From contig JAUSOJ010000094.1 in the NCBI GenBank assembly GCA_030656195.1, positions 1-47,142 of the forward strand: a stretch of DNA of 47,142 bases. Direction: 5' to 3'. The position numbers and the translations under genes are program-made. Below the pieces are notes generated by a model, which saw only the letters and a program-made list of their open reading frames with translations, was not told the DNA's origin and ran no database searches. This stretch comes from Lutibacter sp. (GTDB taxonomy: Bacteria; Bacteroidota; Bacteroidia; Flavobacteriales; Flavobacteriaceae). Positions 46,180 to 47,142 of the stretch are shown in pieces. Numbering within the stretch: the stretch's first letter is position 1; every line of letters begins with the position of its first letter.

Positions 46180-46563
46180 TGTAAAATATTTTAGCGCAAG
46201 ATACTTAATAATTTATATTTTTTTGAGGGCTTATTTTTGAAAATCTGGCTTAGTTCTGGTTAAAATGTCATTTGCGTTAGGGATTACTTCACCTCTTATT
46301 TATTTTTTATTGGAGTTCAGTGAACCATGTTTGGAGTGAAAATCCTTTTTTGATTCGCCGATAGGCGAATTAAAAAAGATTGCAGCGAAAAGCCCCACCC
46401 GCCAACTGGCGGGGAACACCCAAAACAATAGCTATAAATTGCTGTACTTGTTAGCATTTGATCCATAATCTTAACGTTTAGGTTATAAAACAGTAAACTA
46501 GGATTAACCATTAATTAACATTGGGCGGCTTAATTTGTAGTTCATAAAATAAATAAGAACGCG
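46180..46563. other. 384-bp intergenic region with repeat copy B
   Basis: This is the only gap over 300 bp. No gene is supported. It contains copy B of the multi-hairpin element (46274-46420) and A/T-rich flanks. The region before 46564 is the probable promoter of the small secreted protein, but I see only a loose -7-like sequence (TTAATTTG). Confidence 0.7.
46274..46420. repeat. Dispersed multi-hairpin repeat element, copy B
   Basis: Same orientation as copy A at 31465-31553. Shared blocks are GCGTTAGGGATT, AGTGAAAATCCTTTTTT and AAAAAAGATTGCA(A/G)CG. Copy B has ~48 bp inserted between the arms of the first hairpin. Its second hairpin is TTTTTTGATTCGCC/GGCGAATTAAAAAA (46346-46359 with 46364-46377). 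A third hairpin CCCGCC/GGCGGG lies at 46398-46413. Stem sequences differ from copy A while pairing is kept. Confidence 0.6.
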
Positions 46564-46941
46564 ATGCGATTATTGGTTACTACTTTTTTGATTTTTACCA
46601 GCACTTTTTTATACAGCCAGTCTTTTGAAGTAAGCTCTTTCTTTGCTGATGCTCCAAAAAACGGAAAAATTGAAGGCGTTGTATTGGATAATGAAGTTGA
46701 TCATGAGCCGTTGGCGTTTGCGACAATTACTGTTAAAAATACTGATTTTGAAACAAATTCAGATTTAAATGGTTCTTTTTCCTTCAATTTAAAACCAGGT
46801 AAATACACGTTGGAAGTTGCGTTTTTGGGCTATGCAACCATTGAATTGCGCGATGTTGCCGTTGTTGCCGGAAATACGATATCCATTACCCAAAAATTAA
46901 AAGCGTTGAAGTTGAATGCCGATATTTCACAGGTTAATTAA
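46564..46941 (+). CDS. Secreted carboxypeptidase-regulatory-like domain protein
   Basis: A 125-residue exported protein: signal peptide (LLVTTFLIFTSTFLYSQ) and one CarboxypepD_reg-like beta-sandwich (KIEGVVLDNEVDHEPLAF to about residue 115), with LNGSFSFNLKPGKYTLEVAF and a G-Y-A turn. This domain usually precedes a TonB-dependent receptor as an N-terminal extension. Here it stands alone, with no plug or barrel. It may be a free periplasmic domain or a truncated receptor. The next gene starts 130 bp later. Confidence 0.82.
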   Translation: MRLLVTTFLIFTSTFLYSQSFEVSSFFADAPKNGKIEGVVLDNEVDHEPLAFATITVKNTDFETNSDLNGSFSFNLKPGKYTLEVAFLGYATIELRDVAVVAGNTISITQKLKALKLNADISQVN

Positions 46942-47071
46942 TTGAATTCCGCTTAACATTAACTTTACCCTTATATCACTTTTTTATAACTTCTAAGTAA
47001 CCTTCTGTTTAATTCAATGCAATTTCTTTGCATCAAACATTAAACAAATAAATTAAACTAAAATTTTACTT

Positions 47072-47142
47072 ATGAAAACTTTTTATTACTTAATTGTATT
47101 GATTTTTATTTCAAATTTAGCCACAAGCTGTGGAAATGGAAA
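47072..47142 (+). CDS. 5' end of a lipoprotein gene (partial)
   Basis: An ATG at 47072 opens a frame to the window edge. Its 23 complete codons give a lipoprotein signal, KTFYYLIVLIFISNLATSC, followed by GNG. The rest lies outside the window, so the function is unknown. The ATGCAA/TTGCAT dyad at 47017-47033 lies upstream and could be regulatory. Confidence 0.7.
   Translation, partial: MKTFYYLIVLIFISNLATSCGNG

Overview
The window is chromosomal DNA of a low-GC member of the Bacteroidota, most likely a marine-type Flavobacteriaceae. The evidence is the gene content: a SprE/PorW lipoprotein of the type IX secretion system, a secreted S9D/M14 peptidase pair, a DUF5687 ABC exporter, a bifunctional OlsF-type acyltransferase, and an ATP synthase operon with a signal-peptide-bearing subunit a and no beta/epsilon genes. 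Several -7 boxes match the Bacteroidota TAnnTTTG consensus, and Shine-Dalgarno signals are weak. The intergenic repeats are of a type I associate with flavobacterial genomes. I see no prophage, transposase, CRISPR array, rRNA or tRNA gene.

Layout. 1-3.5 kb: the 3' end of an unknown gene, an EamA transporter, an MscS channel, glutaminase and a YwbE-like protein. 3.5-8.5 kb: a large six-PAS/GAF hybrid histidine kinase and a small soluble histidine kinase. 8.6-16.9 kb: housekeeping metabolism, with panB, a 2-hydroxyacid dehydrogenase fused to a VOC domain, a TM2 protein, an OlsF-like aminolipid synthase, aspartate kinase with an overlapping GNAT gene, fructose-1,6-bisphosphatase and Mn-type superoxide dismutase. 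17-22.3 kb: two secreted peptidases. 22.4-29 kb (minus strand): MtgA, SIMPL protein, a P-type Ca-like ATPase, PepSY protein, LysE-type exporter and a PaaE-like reductase. 29.1-31.3 kb: a DUF5687 permease with its ABC ATPase. 31.6-40 kb: sprE/porW, bactofilin, atpZ, a small membrane protein and atpBEFHAG. 40.2-47.1 kb: two lipoproteins of unknown function, a Gfo/Idh/MocA oxidoreductase, an SDR-AlbA_2 pair, dGTPase, a small carboxypeptidase-regulatory-like protein, and the start of another lipoprotein cut by the window edge.

How the genes fit together. Most genes are ordinary core functions. The most coherent block is sprE-bactofilin-atpZ-atpI-like-atpBEFHAG. It joins a secretion/gliding lipoprotein and a cytoskeletal protein to the machine that interconverts ATP and proton motive force. 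A strong promoter-like sequence lies before atpB, an intrinsic terminator-like hairpin lies between the c and b subunit genes, and a terminator follows atpG.

The least explained signals are in the DNA between genes. (1) A 51-bp tandem repeat duplicates the 3' end of atpG. It keeps the reading frame across TAG stops, and the third copy differs from the second only silently in the shared AEALNN codons. (2) Two copies of a multi-hairpin dispersed element (near 31.5 and 46.3 kb) keep their helices while their stem sequences differ. (3) A mosaic of repeat-like sequence appears to have supplied the last ~20 codons of the MscS gene. No clear new defence or metabolic system is visible, and I do not claim one.
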